Shown: piece after piece, positions 20,345-32,283 of the stretch
Numbering within the stretch: position 1 is the first letter of the stretch
Layout: each line of letters begins with the position of its first letter
NCBI RefSeq assembly: GCF_000237925.1
Contig: NC_031498.1
Location: 13,555,906-13,619,905 of the forward strand
Direction: 5' to 3'
DNA length: 64,000 bases
Origin: Schistosoma mansoni
Lineage: Eukaryota > Platyhelminthes > Trematoda > Strigeidida > Schistosomatidae
The notes under the pieces: model-generated
What the model saw: the letters and a program-made list of their open reading frames with translations, nothing else
The model's database searches: none
Told to the model about the DNA's origin: nothing
Translations under genes and position numbers: made by a program

Positions 20345-22800
20345 ATAAATCCAAACATACCTACTTCTGTTACCCCTCGTGGAGGGGCATAGGTCGACCA
20401 CCAGCATTGTCCATCTAACTCTGTCAGTAGGACTCCGTACAGTAGGACTGTATTGACATTCGCATTGAAGATTGTGACTTTGAAGTTAGTTGACAGTTGT
20501 TTTGAGTTCCATATATTCTAAAATTGTAGGAATGCTGCCCTTCCTTTGTCAATCCCCGAATTTACATCTTCATTACATCCTATTTCTTCATCAATAATGC
20601 TTCCCAGGTATGTGGATGTTTCTAAATCTTCCAGAGTTTATCCATCAAGTTTGACTGGGTTGGTGTTCTCTGTGTTGTATTTGAGAATCTTGCTTTTTCC
20701 ATTGTGTATGTTGAAGCCCATTGATGCAGAGACTGCTGCTGTATTTGCTGTCTTCATCTGTATTTGTTCGTGTGTATTAGATAGGAGGGCTAGGTCATCT
20801 GCGAAGTCCAAATCTTCTAATTGATTCTCAGATGTCCATTGTATTCCGTGCTTTCCCTCAGATGTGAAGGTCTTCATAATCCATTCAATCACCAGAAGAA
20901 AGAGGTAGAAGAAAAGTAAACAGACTTGTCTGACTCCTGTTCTTTCATGGAATGCATCTGCCAACTGTCCTCCATGCACCACTTTGCACTGTAGTCCGTC
21001 GTATGAATTTCTGATGATGTTGATGATTTTCTCACATACTCCATAGTGTCGAATAATTTTCCATAAGGTTTTCCGGTCCACACTACCAAACGCCTTCTCA
21101 TAGTCAATGAAGATAATGTATAGTGATGAGTCCCATTCTATTGGCTGCTCAACGATGATTTGTAGTGTCGCAATTCGGTCTGTGCACGGTCGACCCTTTC
21201 GGAATCTAGCTTATTGATCTTAAAGTCGGGAGTCTAATGAGTCTTTCATCCGGTTCAGCAACACCCTGTTGAAAACTTTTCCTAGTACTGACAGTAGCGT
21301 GATGCCTCTGTAGTTCTCACATTTGCTCAGATCTTTCTTTTGTATCTTGATGAGGTATCCTTCTTTCCAGTCTATCTGTGGCACTTATCCCCCTTCTAAA
21401 TCTTCCTGAAAACAATATAGAGCATACTTGCATTTACTTCTGCGTCTGACTTCAGTGCTTATGATGGAATATTGTCAGGTCCAGCTGCTTCCCCATTCTT
21501 GATATATCTGATGGTCATCTTGATTTCTTCCGTCGTTGGTGGAGTGACATCTATTGGAATGTTTGTGTGTGCTGATCAATGTCCGGTGTATTCAATGGCG
21601 CTGGTCTATTCGGCAGTTCCTCAAAATATTCCGCCCATCTATTCCTCTGTTCTTGAATCTCGGTGATTGACTTGCCTTCTTTGTCCTTGACCGGTCTCTC
21701 TAATTCACTATATTTTTCTACCAGTTTCTTCGTTGTGTCAAACAGTTGTTTCATATTTCATTCACTTGAAGCTTATTCCACTATCACTAACAGGTCTTCC
21801 GAGTGTTTCTGCTTGTCAGCCCCAATGCTCCACTTCACTTGCTTGTTTGCTGCAGTGTATTCAGCTTATGCCTTGACTTTTTCTGCTCTTGTTCGGCTAT
21901 TGTTAATTGTTGTCTTCTCGTTCTTCTTTTCTTGGATGTTGCCCAGGGTTTCCATAGATATCCATTCAGTGTGACGGTGATGCTTGTCGCTGCCCAGAAC
22001 CTCCCGACACATTGAACTTAGTGCTTCTGTGATCCCTTTCCAGTTTTCCTCCATAGTGGTTTCTTCTTCTTCTTCTTCTTCCATAGATCCTCTAAGTTTT
22101 GGAACCTTGTGTCGAGAGTTGACTTGAATTAGTTAATTTTTACAGTATCTTGAAAGAAGGCTGCATTCACACTTTGTAATGCTGTTCCACCAGTTTTCCA
22201 GTATTTCTTTAGCTTCAGTTTCATCTTGGCCATAAGCAGATGTTGATCTGAAGCTGTATAAGCTCTTCTGGTTCTCACAACTTCCATTGTCCTTGTGAAC
22301 GTTTTACTGATGCAAATGTGATCGACTTCGGCGTTTGTGTCTCTCATCAGGATGGTGAGACCCTTTCCTATGCACTTCTCTATGATGGATCGAAGTCTCT
22401 CGTACAACCGATCTTCATTGTCGTTACTGCTATCATTGGTGGGTGATGCATATCACTGGATAACATTCATCGTGATTCCCTCCTTTGTTTCGAACTATAC
22501 TTTGATGATCCTGGATCCGTGAGATTCCCATCCTATAAGTGCATTTTGTGCTTCCTTGAACAGCATCAATGCAACTCTTTGTGCGTTTGAAAGGTACTTT
22601 ATCCTGAATAACAAAAGTATAGATACATCGCACTTGAAGTTAATGTTTTCTATCCAGCTTGGGTCTAATTAGGCTTAAATTATTCCGAGCATCGCCAAGT
22701 TGTATCTTCCTCATTTCTATAGCTATTTGACTGGTTCTCACAGTCTCCCAAATTTTCCGAACATTCCATGTACATATATTAATTGTTTCTCAGGTTGTTA
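20345..22800 (-). pseudogene. RTE-type (SR2/Perere-3-like) non-LTR retrotransposon, decayed
   Basis: Read on the minus strand from about 22780, a broken polyprotein is visible. NICTWNVRKIWET near 22760 starts the endonuclease domain. DHICISKTF and ASDQHLLMAKMKLKLKKYW at about 22180-22330 are the end of the endonuclease. A linker follows (NSRTRAEKVKA, MKQLFDTTKKL, VKDKEGKSITEIQEQRNRW). Reverse transcriptase motifs are at 20640-21480: KPYGKL/KTLWKIIRHYG, GVRQ, and the catalytic DFADDLALL at about 20785-20810. Frameshifts and stops break it into at least six pieces. After the LLYG segment (about 20440-20450) the frame runs directly into the extreme 3' end, so the usual C-terminal portion is deleted. 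Several minus- and plus-strand frames between 20546 and 22633 are fragments or shadows of this element. It is a dead, mildly 5'-truncated copy. Confidence 0.9.
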
Positions 22801-22978
22801 GAAGGGGCATCAGCTTCGTGACTTCTGAAGAATTTCAACTTTCACCATGAATCGTCATAATTCTTCTAAATGAAGATCCTTCAACTCCCAAGGCAAAATT
22901 TTAGTGGTTTAAATTGTTTATTCCAGTCAGAGTTTTCTTTAGCAAGGCTGTTTTCTACGTGATAAGATTGAAACCCTT
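22801..22978. other. Spacer between RTE copy and LTR
   Basis: No feature recognised. It may include the 5' end of the RTE element. Confidence 0.4.
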
Positions 22979-23868
22979 GTGGTGGTCGATATTCGATATT
23001 ATCCTTAAACGTCGTATATTGTTCGTCCTAGTAACCGTTACTCGAGAACACCTCGACGGTGTATAAATCAGAAGGCGAATATGAAGTGTTGATTGCGTTT
23101 ATTATTGAACCACACACAGATATGCAAAATTACAGGCACGTTAAGCAAGCATAAAAGAGTAGTGACGTGAAGCAAACGAGTGAGTGTGCGAGTCGAATGA
23201 GCGAGCGAGAGATTGAGTGATCGAGTCAGCGAGTAAGCGAGTACAGTGAAAAGGATTAAGATGTCCATATATATACATTGTGAAATGAATGATGCATTGA
23301 ATCAGTTAGACGAATAATAGTAAGGTGTTGCGGCGTGTTCGTATGTCGGGATTACCAGTTATGTTCGTACGTTGAAGTTACCAACTTTGCTTCGCGTTCG
23401 TAATTTCGGGATCGAACGAAGCGAAAACGATGCGTATTGGAGATGGCTGGGAAGCCAACTCGCTATGAGCAAGCATTACTCAATATTTTTAGCCAGACAA
23501 AAATGAATGACAGACATATGATGAATAAGATACGAAGGGTACACATATACGCTCATATAAAAATATAGTCAAGGTTAATAAGCGAATAATTTACAAGATC
23601 AAAATATGACTCATAATGGATAGGCGAATTGGCTTGGCCAGAAGCTAGAATAAAGTATATGGGCTTAACATATAAACTGATACTACAAAGGCTAGCAAAG
23701 TGAATATATGCGTAGTGAATAAGCAATACTCAAGCGTACATATAAAAGGTATAATAGTATAGATAGATTGTTATTTCGCGAATGACTCTATCAGTTAAAA
23801 AAGTTAACAAAAGGGCATAACCAAATTAGATATAAATAAACTCAATTGTACGTGATCTGCTATACCCT
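22979..23868 (-). repeat. Long LTR-like repeat
   Basis: Starts TGTGGTGGTCGATATTCG at 22979 and matches the reverse complement of 53137-53708 along its length, including the unusual run of GCGAGT/GAGCGAG-type words at 23180-23245 and the block near 23690-23870. The TG...CA ends (reverse complement CCACCACA) and a polyadenylation-type AATAAA in the other copy suggest an LTR. This copy is about 890 bp. The other is about 570 bp through internal deletion. No internal retroelement coding sequence is attached. Confidence 0.65.
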
Positions 23869-23929
23869 ATTTGCAGCCCTTCTCCTTTGCCTGGGCTTGG
23901 TACCTTGTGGTGTTCATATGAACCAATGA

Positions 23930-24078
23930 TTCCCTTGTATTTATAACTGTTTCTATTTTGAATTCCAAATACATTACATTTGTTCGTGCTGATCTAATGC
24001 TTCTCGATTAAATTGCGTTGTTTCTGGATTACCAGTTTATACTATAACTCAAATACTCTTAAACATCACAGACTGATA
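23930..24078 (+). repeat. Dispersed repeat shared with 57905-58055
   Basis: Both copies share TTTTGAATTCCAAATAC, TTCGTGCT.ATCTAAT, TTGATTAAATTGCGTT and a CAAATACT end with CATCACA. Family unknown. Confidence 0.6.
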
Positions 24079-24894
24079 GTAACCTTAGAAGAGCTACAGG
24101 CATATTGATAGTTAATTTTAAAGTAAACGTCCATTTATACTTTCTTTTTATTCACGTTGATTTCTAATTCAATGGAAAATGATAGATGTAACGGTCCAGA
24201 AGAACAAAATACTTTTATGATGGTTTGTTGAAAAACGATGATCTAGGGTAAGGGTGAATTTATCAGAACAGAAGAAAATTATAGATTAAATTAATTCGTC
24301 AGGATTTAATTATAGCTAGATGAAATCCAAATATATTTGAAAGAAATCAGACATGTAATTAGGTATTCTGACGAAACAGGTTAAATATATATAATTTTAT
24401 AAATTAGTAGTTTCAACAATTATGATAGTCCATGTCCATTAGAATATAAGCACTTCGAATAAAAGTTCATAAAAGTAACTAAACCAATATGCATACTGAG
24501 ATTGGAACAGTATTAATTACTTATTTTTGAACCATTAAGTCTATTATGATTTGCTTCAGGTGTTAACGAGTAATTTACATCACTATACTGTATAGACTTA
24601 TGCATAGAATAATAAACCTAGATTCATTATAACTAAATTATAGATCTCAAATAAATTGATGAAACTTAAACTGGATCAACAAATGAACTGAAATCAACAT
24701 CCTTCTTTTTAGAGGTTCCAATAACCACAAAATATATTACTGATTTCAAACTTGTCATATTGACTAATGCTTTTTATGACACTTAGTCAAATAACTAATA
24801 CAGCATACTTTCTATAATAGATTTTATAAAGCGTAGAAAAGTATCATTCAGTAGTTTCGTAATAAAAGATTTATTTCTTATTTAAAAATAACAG
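24079..24894. other. AT-rich 3' flank of the receptor gene
   Basis: No gene or repeat recognised. It includes the likely 3' untranslated region of the gene transcribed leftwards. An AATAAA-type signal on the minus strand (TTTATT at about 24868-24873) lies just past the stop. Confidence 0.4.
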
Positions 24895-26631
24895 TTATTT
24901 ATGGTTATAGCTTTTAATATTCCATTTGTTAACTTGAATAATATATTTAAATGATTTGGCATATTCTTTTTTAAAAAATGCATATATAAATGGATTACAA
25001 ATACTATTAAAATAACCTAACCATGAAACAAATGTAATTATAGTATTTGAATATTGACAATCACATATAGCTTCACCAATAATACATATAAAAAATGGAA
25101 ACCAACATATTGTAAAACATCCAACAACTGCAGCTAAAATTAATGCAGTTTTTTGTTCCCTATGAAATATGAAATGATCATGTCGATAATAAATTAGATT
25201 CTTTTGTGATTGTTCTGTTTTATTGTATTCTGTTTTAAAATTTGGTAAAGATTTCAATCGTCGAAGCTTCTTTATATGATCTATACTAAATGATGTTAAT
25301 GATGGTAATTTCGAAGAATTAATTAATTGTTTGTCTCCTAGTTTATTCTTTTGTTCTTCATTACTTCTATGTAAGTAATCGTGTTGATGTTGTTTTGTTT
25401 CACTTTTCAATGTTACATTTGGTGTTGGTTTCCAATTCGCCTTTTGTAATTCTTTCTCTGACGTTGAAATATTAAATATTTGTATTACTTTTAGTTTTTG
25501 ATCTGTTGGTTCGGGGAAATCTAATTCAACGTGATCTTGAGATGTCAAAGAAAATTCTCTATCTGTTTTGTTCATCTTAATATCTAATATTTTTTGTCTA
25601 TAATTCCTATCGATTTCTTCATTAAGAATATCATCACTTCTAAAAGAATCAAAGGGATGTTTGTGGTTGAGTAAACAACTCGCATAAATTTGATTACATC
25701 CATTTTCATCAGAATGGAAAAAATGGCCACTATATGGGCAAGTATTCTTTGATTTAGATGACTGATTTCGTAAAATATTTACTTTGCCAATCTTTCCTTT
25801 AATATTTTCCCAAACTTGTTGCAAATTTATTATTATCGGAGCTGGCTTACGTGTCGCTTTAATATGTGATTTAGGTTTTTTGAGTGAGGAAAGTTTAATG
25901 TTTGTAATTTGTAAGACCTTTAAACGATGCTTTATTATCCAAAACACTCGTAAATATATATAAGCAATTAGCAGAAATGGTCCGAAAAATCCAACAATTG
26001 AAGAATAAATCCTATATGCTTTATTATATGTGATATGACATGATCCAAGTCCCAAAGTGTGCTGATTCCCACCAACAAAGGGGAGAAGCATAGTTATAAG
26101 TGGTAATATCCAAGCAACAGCTATCATTGTAGAGGCTGTAAAACGAGTACGCTTTGTGAAATATTTCATTGGACGGCTGATTGCAATATATCTATCCAGA
26201 GATATACAACATAAATTTAGTATAGATGCCATACATAATACAATATTAGCGGATAACCAAAACTGACACAATCGATCAGATTCGAATGGCCAATAACCTA
26301 AATTCTGACGAACGATAGCCAGAGGCAGCACTAAGACCGATACAAGTAGATCAGCCACAGCAAGCGAAACAATGTATTGATCCGTTATACGCCGTAAGCG
26401 ACTATTTGTTATAAAAGCAAGAATTATTAACAGATTTCCGAAGAATGTAGTCCCAGTGGCTATAATTAAAAATAATGATATGGTCCATTTTATTATAGGG
26501 TTCGAGAGGATCCATGATTTGATTAGGGAATCTGGAATAACACTGGAATTTAGCGACGTTTTGTTTATATATTGCATTAGGTCAAATGTATTGTTAGTTT
26601 TTTGACAACTTTTCAAAGTACTCTGGATCAT
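24895..26631 (-). CDS. Biogenic-amine-like class A GPCR (SmGPR-type), intact
   Basis: Encodes 578 residues without introns. Seven membrane helices lie at about 47-71, 85-107, 120-142, 165-187, 208-233, 496-520 and 530-552. The extracellular N-terminus has three sequons (NNT, NKT, NSS). Class A landmarks are present: N66 (GN, TM1), D94 (TM2), C122 and C198 (disulphide), D146-R147-Y148, W174, P218, C509-W510-F511-P512 followed by two aromatics, W537, Y540 and N546-P547-xx-Y550. The pattern in TM6 and TM7 is that of amine receptors. The expected amine-binding Asp of TM3 (3.32) is Asn129, as reported for the schistosome SmGPR group, some members of which respond to histamine or dopamine. Serines 210 and 211 sit where agonist hydroxyls are bound in TM5. 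The third intracellular loop is very long (about 260 residues), basic and low in complexity. The C-tail is short. The first ATG is used. The ligand cannot be deduced. Confidence 0.93.
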   Translation of the reverse strand: MIQSTLKSCQKTNNTFDLMQYINKTSLNSSVIPDSLIKSWILSNPIIKWTISLFLIIATGTTFFGNLLIILAFITNSRLRRITDQYIVSLAVADLLVSVLVLPLAIVRQNLGYWPFESDRLCQFWLSANIVLCMASILNLCCISLDRYIAISRPMKYFTKRTRFTASTMIAVAWILPLITMLLPFVGGNQHTLGLGSCHITYNKAYRIYSSIVGFFGPFLLIAYIYLRVFWIIKHRLKVLQITNIKLSSLKKPKSHIKATRKPAPIIINLQQVWENIKGKIGKVNILRNQSSKSKNTCPYSGHFFHSDENGCNQIYASCLLNHKHPFDSFRSDDILNEEIDRNYRQKILDIKMNKTDREFSLTSQDHVELDFPEPTDQKLKVIQIFNISTSEKELQKANWKPTPNVTLKSETKQHQHDYLHRSNEEQKNKLGDKQLINSSKLPSLTSFSIDHIKKLRRLKSLPNFKTEYNKTEQSQKNLIYYRHDHFIFHREQKTALILAAVVGCFTICWFPFFICIIGEAICDCQYSNTIITFVSWLGYFNSICNPFIYAFFKKEYAKSFKYIIQVNKWNIKSYNHK

Positions 26632-29490
26632 GAATGTATTAAGTTTACTTACTGTGCTTTCAAATTGTTTGTATTTCTTCGAATGTTAAATCTCCTCTGC
26701 TATTCTGTAATGGATATTTCAGTTTCATTGTAACTTCAGAATTAAAAGGTAACTTGGTTAACAAATGAATACAAACTAAGAGAGAAAGGAAATCAAGAAA
26801 ACAGAAACCCTTCTTACATAAATATAAATGACCAATCAGATAACAATATCAAGTTTTTTATTTCACCAATCATACTCCTAAATCATTTATATTGTTTGGT
26901 GAAATAGCTATATTACCCAAGGTAAAATTTCTAATGTTACTTAGAATGTTAATCATATTTCGAACTATTGAGGCGAATAGTATTGTTGCTCTTTTATGAA
27001 AGAAGGTAGAGAATTTCATGATCTACTCATTGTAATGATTCTCTTATTTTTGACTCTACATCTGTGGGCTTTAAAAGTATTTTCAGCATAACTGTAGCTT
27101 AGTTCTTAAACATTGACTAGACTGTGCCAAGCACTAGACTCAATGTAATTACCAAGCTATGGTACTTTATTAAAAGTTACTTCAGTCGGTATGATACTGA
27201 ACAGAGATCCTATAAACTAATTTCACTGCAGAAAAATATACGTTGACAAAAAGGCCAGAAATATATTCTCATGTTACTTGTGCTATAACGTACACATGGG
27301 CTCATTCTAATTTTTTGACAGACAAATTATATTGACTCTATCGGTATTTTTGTACTCCTGTCTTTGTTAATTAATCACTTGTAACCGTGATCGTTTTTTA
27401 TAAATGCGTGTATGACAACACATATGTGTTTATTTATCCCTTGTATTACTAACATGACTTGATATTTCACTAATCGATGTGTTAACTTCAGTGCCTTTCA
27501 TATTCGATGCGTCTGTAATGATTTTTCTGTCGCTTAATATTCGCATGAATGTAATACATGTATCTAGCGTACTCATATTCGAATCTTATATCTGCGTTGT
27601 ATTAATGTGATTAGTCGACAAAATGTACACTAAGTAAATTAGGATTGATATCTAATTGGCATCATCATGAATTGAGTCAACGCGGCGCCTCAAACCTACT
27701 GAAGGCTTTCAGCGCATTATCTTCCAAAATTACCAATAAAATCAAAGTGGCTTACATAAGATACTATTTTTATATCTCTTTGTTCTTAACTTAAGCGAGA
27801 TGACCCAATAGGTAACTTGACCATTATCATCAATTTGTATTATAAAAGAAAGCATTAAAAAAGATTACAAGGATATTTTCCTATAACCTTAAAAGTTTTC
27901 ATACGGAGTGTTTCTCTAGGAGTGTGGTAGTTTAATTTTTGGACGAACCAGTCAGATTTACCCTAGGGACTCTTGAATTTTTGTCAAAGTTAATTAGTTT
28001 ATACAACTAAATAGCATTTCGGCATTATAACTGACGTCACATATTGATAAGAACCCTAGTTTTGATTTCAAACTCTAACTTCTAATCATAAATCTCAATT
28101 CTGATTACTCACTCTAACTTTTGATTTTTATTTCAACCCTAGTAAGTGGTTGAAGTTTCTCAAGCCACTTCAATACCGCTTGAAAGTCGTTACTACTTTA
28201 TGAGTGTAAAACATGAAACTTAAAAATAGGTAATCTGTGTGTTTGCTAACGTTTGTTTATCGCATCGATCGTATATGGTAGCGCCATCAAGTAACTGATG
28301 TGTTTACAATACACATGAAATGTAATACATCTTAGGCAATGCCTTCTTTAAATTATATGGTTGTCTAACTTAAATTAAATGAAAACATGAAAGTAGTTCA
28401 TAAAGTCACTAACTTTTGAACTTGATTATGTTATGATGTTGTGAGAATTCTTATTGGGATTCACACGAAATTAGTCATTTATGGTCGGAATTAAACGATA
28501 CAAAAATTGTTTGCAGTTACGTAGATGCAATAAATACCTATCCGTCTCGGTATTTTTAGATCTATTATTCACTCACTATTGTGATCAGTCACTTAAAACG
28601 TTTCTTTATGTTTATTGTCTTACTATCTTTCGTTTCATTTTTCAAACCGTCCTCACTGCGCTGACACGCGATTTGGCAACCTGAACCAATACTCACTAGT
28701 CTAGTGTCTAACACTATTTTTTGTATGAAACTCAGTAGTCATAAACCGGTGATGTAAAAATAATCGTGAAGGTTAATTTTCTGAGAGAACTGTTGGTTAT
28801 TGTCTCACACATATTATATAAGCGTCAATGTACACATATGGCCTTCTTTTGGTACATTTAGATGGATTTCAAAATAACAGTTAATATTTCATGATTCGGT
28901 TAATTCCCGTTCTAAATAATGTTTTGTGATCAGTCACTTGATTGAGGTTTGAATTAAGGGTATGGTTCTACAAATATTAGAACTGTGGACAGCTTTTCTG
29001 AGTCTTCAACTAATTCATCAACGTATATGAGGTGATCTGACAGTGTCTCACTAAAAGTTTCACTTTCGTAGCATATTATTCTTGTGGAAGTAAAGTCTGT
29101 GAAATTTTAGTTATATATTTTAACAAAAACGTTCTATCGTCCCAGGGGTTATCAATTGTTGGATCATCTAGAAACGAATGGTTTAAGACATCAATAGTTG
29201 TTCATGTATACCGTCGAATTTATTAATTTGCGATTTTCAGATATACTACTAATGAGTAGACCAACTATTACACGGATGGTTTTTATGAGAGCAAGAACAA
29301 AGATTTGAGTAGAATGACGTGAATCCATTTTTATTTCGTTTGACTCTCGTCAGCTACTTACAACCCGTGATATTAAAACTCATAATTACGAAATAGGTTC
29401 AATTTACTTATATGAAAGAGTTTAGTCGGAAGTTACTTTGTAGACACATCAGTATAGTAGAGCAATGGTGTAAATAAATTTAATAGATTG
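26632..29490. other. Intergenic DNA, unassigned
   Basis: Contains the likely promoter side of the minus-strand receptor (26632-27000). Between about 27300 and 28900 there are weakly similar segments (GGTATTTTT...TCACTT...CGTTT) and a run of imperfect TTTTGATTTCAAACTCTAACT-like units at about 28058-28140. I cannot assign these to a family. No coding sequence is supported. Confidence 0.4.
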
Positions 29491-30265
29491 TCAACAAAAT
29501 CCGGCCTAAAACCACCCTGCGGCCCTGGTGGGTAGTAGAGGGAACCTTGCTAGCAAGCTGGGGAGGTTAGAGAAGACCGGACTAATCCACTTCTCTGATG
29601 TAAAACAGATTAACTGGATTCCATTTTTCGACACTCTAAAATCTTGCGAGCTACCCGATGTGTATGCTTATGTATGTGAATTGCATGATCTTCGGCTTGT
29701 GTGGTAATATATATGTAGATGTGTGCAAAGGTCAGCACGGACAACATAAGATGAAAATTGTCTGCCTTATGCCTAACGTAATCAGTCGCCTAATCCTTCA
29801 GGTCTAATATATAGTAAAAAATATGGTAGCAAATACTAGGGAGAAGTGACCATTAACCTTCCATGAAGAAGTGTTTATGTGTATGCCATGAAGAGCAGGA
29901 GTGAGAGTCTATGCACCAGTGATGTGTATGTAATGTCTAAGTGACAGTTGGTTGTAGAAAACACGTTTGAAGAGATCATCTACCCTCCCAGGTGTGTGAA
30001 TATACTTATATGTACGTCATGGAATGCACGAGTGAAAAATTGTGTGTTCTCGGTGTGCAAGTAGTCTATACCTCCTCCTGGCGCGACACACACAAGCCAG
30101 AACCCAGAGGTTCCGACGATTTTCCAACGAAATCACATACACACGCCGGATTCGTGAGCACTTCTGCATCTTGATCACAACTTCTGTAGAACGTCTCCGA
30201 AGATACGAACAACAAATCTCGTCCCTTTTGCTAATGTATATGCTGATGTGCACTGATATGTAAGT
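29491..30265. other. GC-richer island, possible old mobile-element piece
   Basis: Composition departs from the AT-rich surroundings, especially 29505-29580 and 30040-30200. Overlapping frames of 60-78 codons are open on both strands at 29992-30263 without any domain I recognise. The arginine-rich frame at 30042-30263 could be a retroelement scrap, but this is a guess. Confidence 0.3.
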
Positions 30266-31499
30266 TTATGTTGATAATGTTTTCAGAAGAACAATGAAGG
30301 CTCCATTATCAAGCTATCCAGCTCAGAGAACGAAACTCCACCAAAAACATCCACCTAAGCAACAAATCTTTTCTACCATCTCAACAACTCCAGTGATATG
30401 AAGTGGTAATTTGTTCAATGATGTTTTTTTATTAAGCGATTCCCTTTATATAATTTGATTTAGGAAGTGGGTAATTGAAAATGAAATTAGTATTTGAATG
30501 TGATGTAAATTGATTAGAAACTAAACTACACTTTTTTCATACCAAATGAACTATGTACTCGAACAGGTAATTGAATGTTTCTCGTATATTGTGTAGTAAA
30601 TATACAAATAAAAATGTAATGACCTATTGTTTATTTAAATGCACTTGGTGACCGATTGTTACTTTAGCTGAATATTTTCATTATGAATTTCAAGAATAAT
30701 AAATTTTCAGCCCGAATGCTGAATGAGGTTTAGGAAGACCTGAGTTTTCTTTAGAATAAAATCCATAATTAAAGCTTATCTGTGAATTGGGGAGATAGTT
30801 TAACACTTATTCATCCTGAATTTTTCAAAGGTTAAAAGTTTCATTTAAAAAATCTGAATTTTCCAATTCATACCTCTTTTAATTAGTTTGATTTCACTCG
30901 AAAAAAGATGGTATGTTTTGACAAACTTAGTTATTAATCTCAATATAATACATGTAAACATAGTCTTTTATCCAATAACACTTTACTAACTTACCATGTA
31001 ACCGAGTGCTAAGAATTCGGTGACTGCATAACAAATAATGATACTGTTTGTTCACACCAGTTGAAATGGATATGAGAATCTGAAAAAAATGATGAATTCG
31101 AAGTGTTTTTAAAATTGGAGCTTATAGCGATCTATTGAAACACTTTTAGAGTTAATATTCAAAATCTAAAACTATGTAGAACATTTTCATCATGAATAAA
31201 TAATATTATTTTTGAACTAATAATAATAATATTGGTGCTGAACTATCAAAATATATTCATAATGTGAATAAACAAGTCCTAAACAAATCCTAAATTAACA
31301 TGCTTTAAACAGTGTACTTTGCCCTTGAATTAGCCATTTTTTCGGATTATTAATTTGGATATATAATTATAGAACCTGAAGAGAATTTATCGAAAAGAAT
31401 GTTCTCCCTACAAATATTGATCTTTTAATGTGATGGGGATCTTTAAACGAATAAAAAAAAGTCATTGGATGTAGACCTGTACTGAACGGGAACACAAAT
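30266..31499. other. AT-rich spacer
   Basis: No feature recognised. Confidence 0.5.
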
Positions 31500-31675
31500 G
31501 TGGAATTTCTTAGTAAAATCGCGGATGCGCACTGCTGAGGAGTTCCACAATAGGACGAAACGACCGTCCAGTGCTTTTAGGTTTTCCATAGTGGTCTAGC
31601 TTCAATTGACTCATGATCTTAACTATAAAATTACTAAAATCTCCACGAAACCCCCATCTGATAAAATCTAAGAAC
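31500..31675 (+). repeat. Hammerhead SINE, 5'-truncated
   Basis: Begins just before the ribozyme and continues into the complete tail: GTGGTCTAGCTTCAATTGAC, GATCTTAACTATAAAATTAC, CTAAAATCTCCACG, CCCCATCTGATA. The tRNA-like part is absent. Confidence 0.75.
31529..31574 (+). ncRNA. Hammerhead ribozyme motif (type I), intact core
   Basis: Stem I GCACTG (31529-31534) pairs with CAGTGC (31569-31574). CTGAGGA is at 31535-31541. Stem II GTTC pairs with GGAC (31542-31545 with 31553-31556, one G-U wobble). GAAA is at 31557-31560, the loop is GACC and the triplet GTC is at 31566-31568. All invariant bases are retained. Confidence 0.8.
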
Positions 31676-31870
31676 CATACAGTAAATAATTCGCTTGTAA
31701 AATATCAGTCTATCGTCTCAGAATTTACTGTTCCTTCATTTCAATACCAATCATTCTTTATTCTCGCTCTCTTTTCTTCAATCTTCTTAACATTTTACTA
31801 CCAGGTATTTCACTTTCGATTCACGATATATACTACTTATATCTATCGACATCAGTAGCACACATAGACC
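31676..31870 (+). repeat. MITE-like dispersed repeat, partial copy
   Basis: Matches about 165-360 of the first copy (AACCATACAGTAAATAA, CTTCTTAAC, CATACTACTTATATCT-like end). It abuts the SINE tail directly, so one element probably inserted beside or into the other. Confidence 0.6.
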
Positions 31871-32283
31871 TATTCCGTGCACATAAACATTAGAAAACAT
31901 AATATTTTAAAATTAATTTGTTAGTCTCTAAATAAATGTTTGTTTAATCATTATTTTGACATGTTTTTTCCTATGTTTTAAATGTTTATTTATAATTATT
32001 AGTTAAATAGAGAAGTGACTAAATACATATTCTGATTGGTACAATATTTTGACAGTTAGTAAACAAAAAAACAAAAAAAAGAAAAGTAAATAAATCACAG
32101 TTTAAACACCAGTAAGCTTATTACTCAATATATAAATATTAACAAACAGACAGTTTGGAATAAATTATGAGATAATAATGTCACCTTATAACATTCATTG
32201 TTTCAAAACTTCAAATATAAAACTACTTTATAGAACATTTCAAATTCACTGAAACAATGATTTCTCAATTCATATTTGTTTCT
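31871..32283. other. AT-rich spacer
   Basis: Nothing recognised. Confidence 0.5.

Noticed and set aside
30017-30263. Arginine-rich frames in the GC-richer island
   Set aside because: Frames on both strands are equally open and no family motif is visible; not supported as genes.
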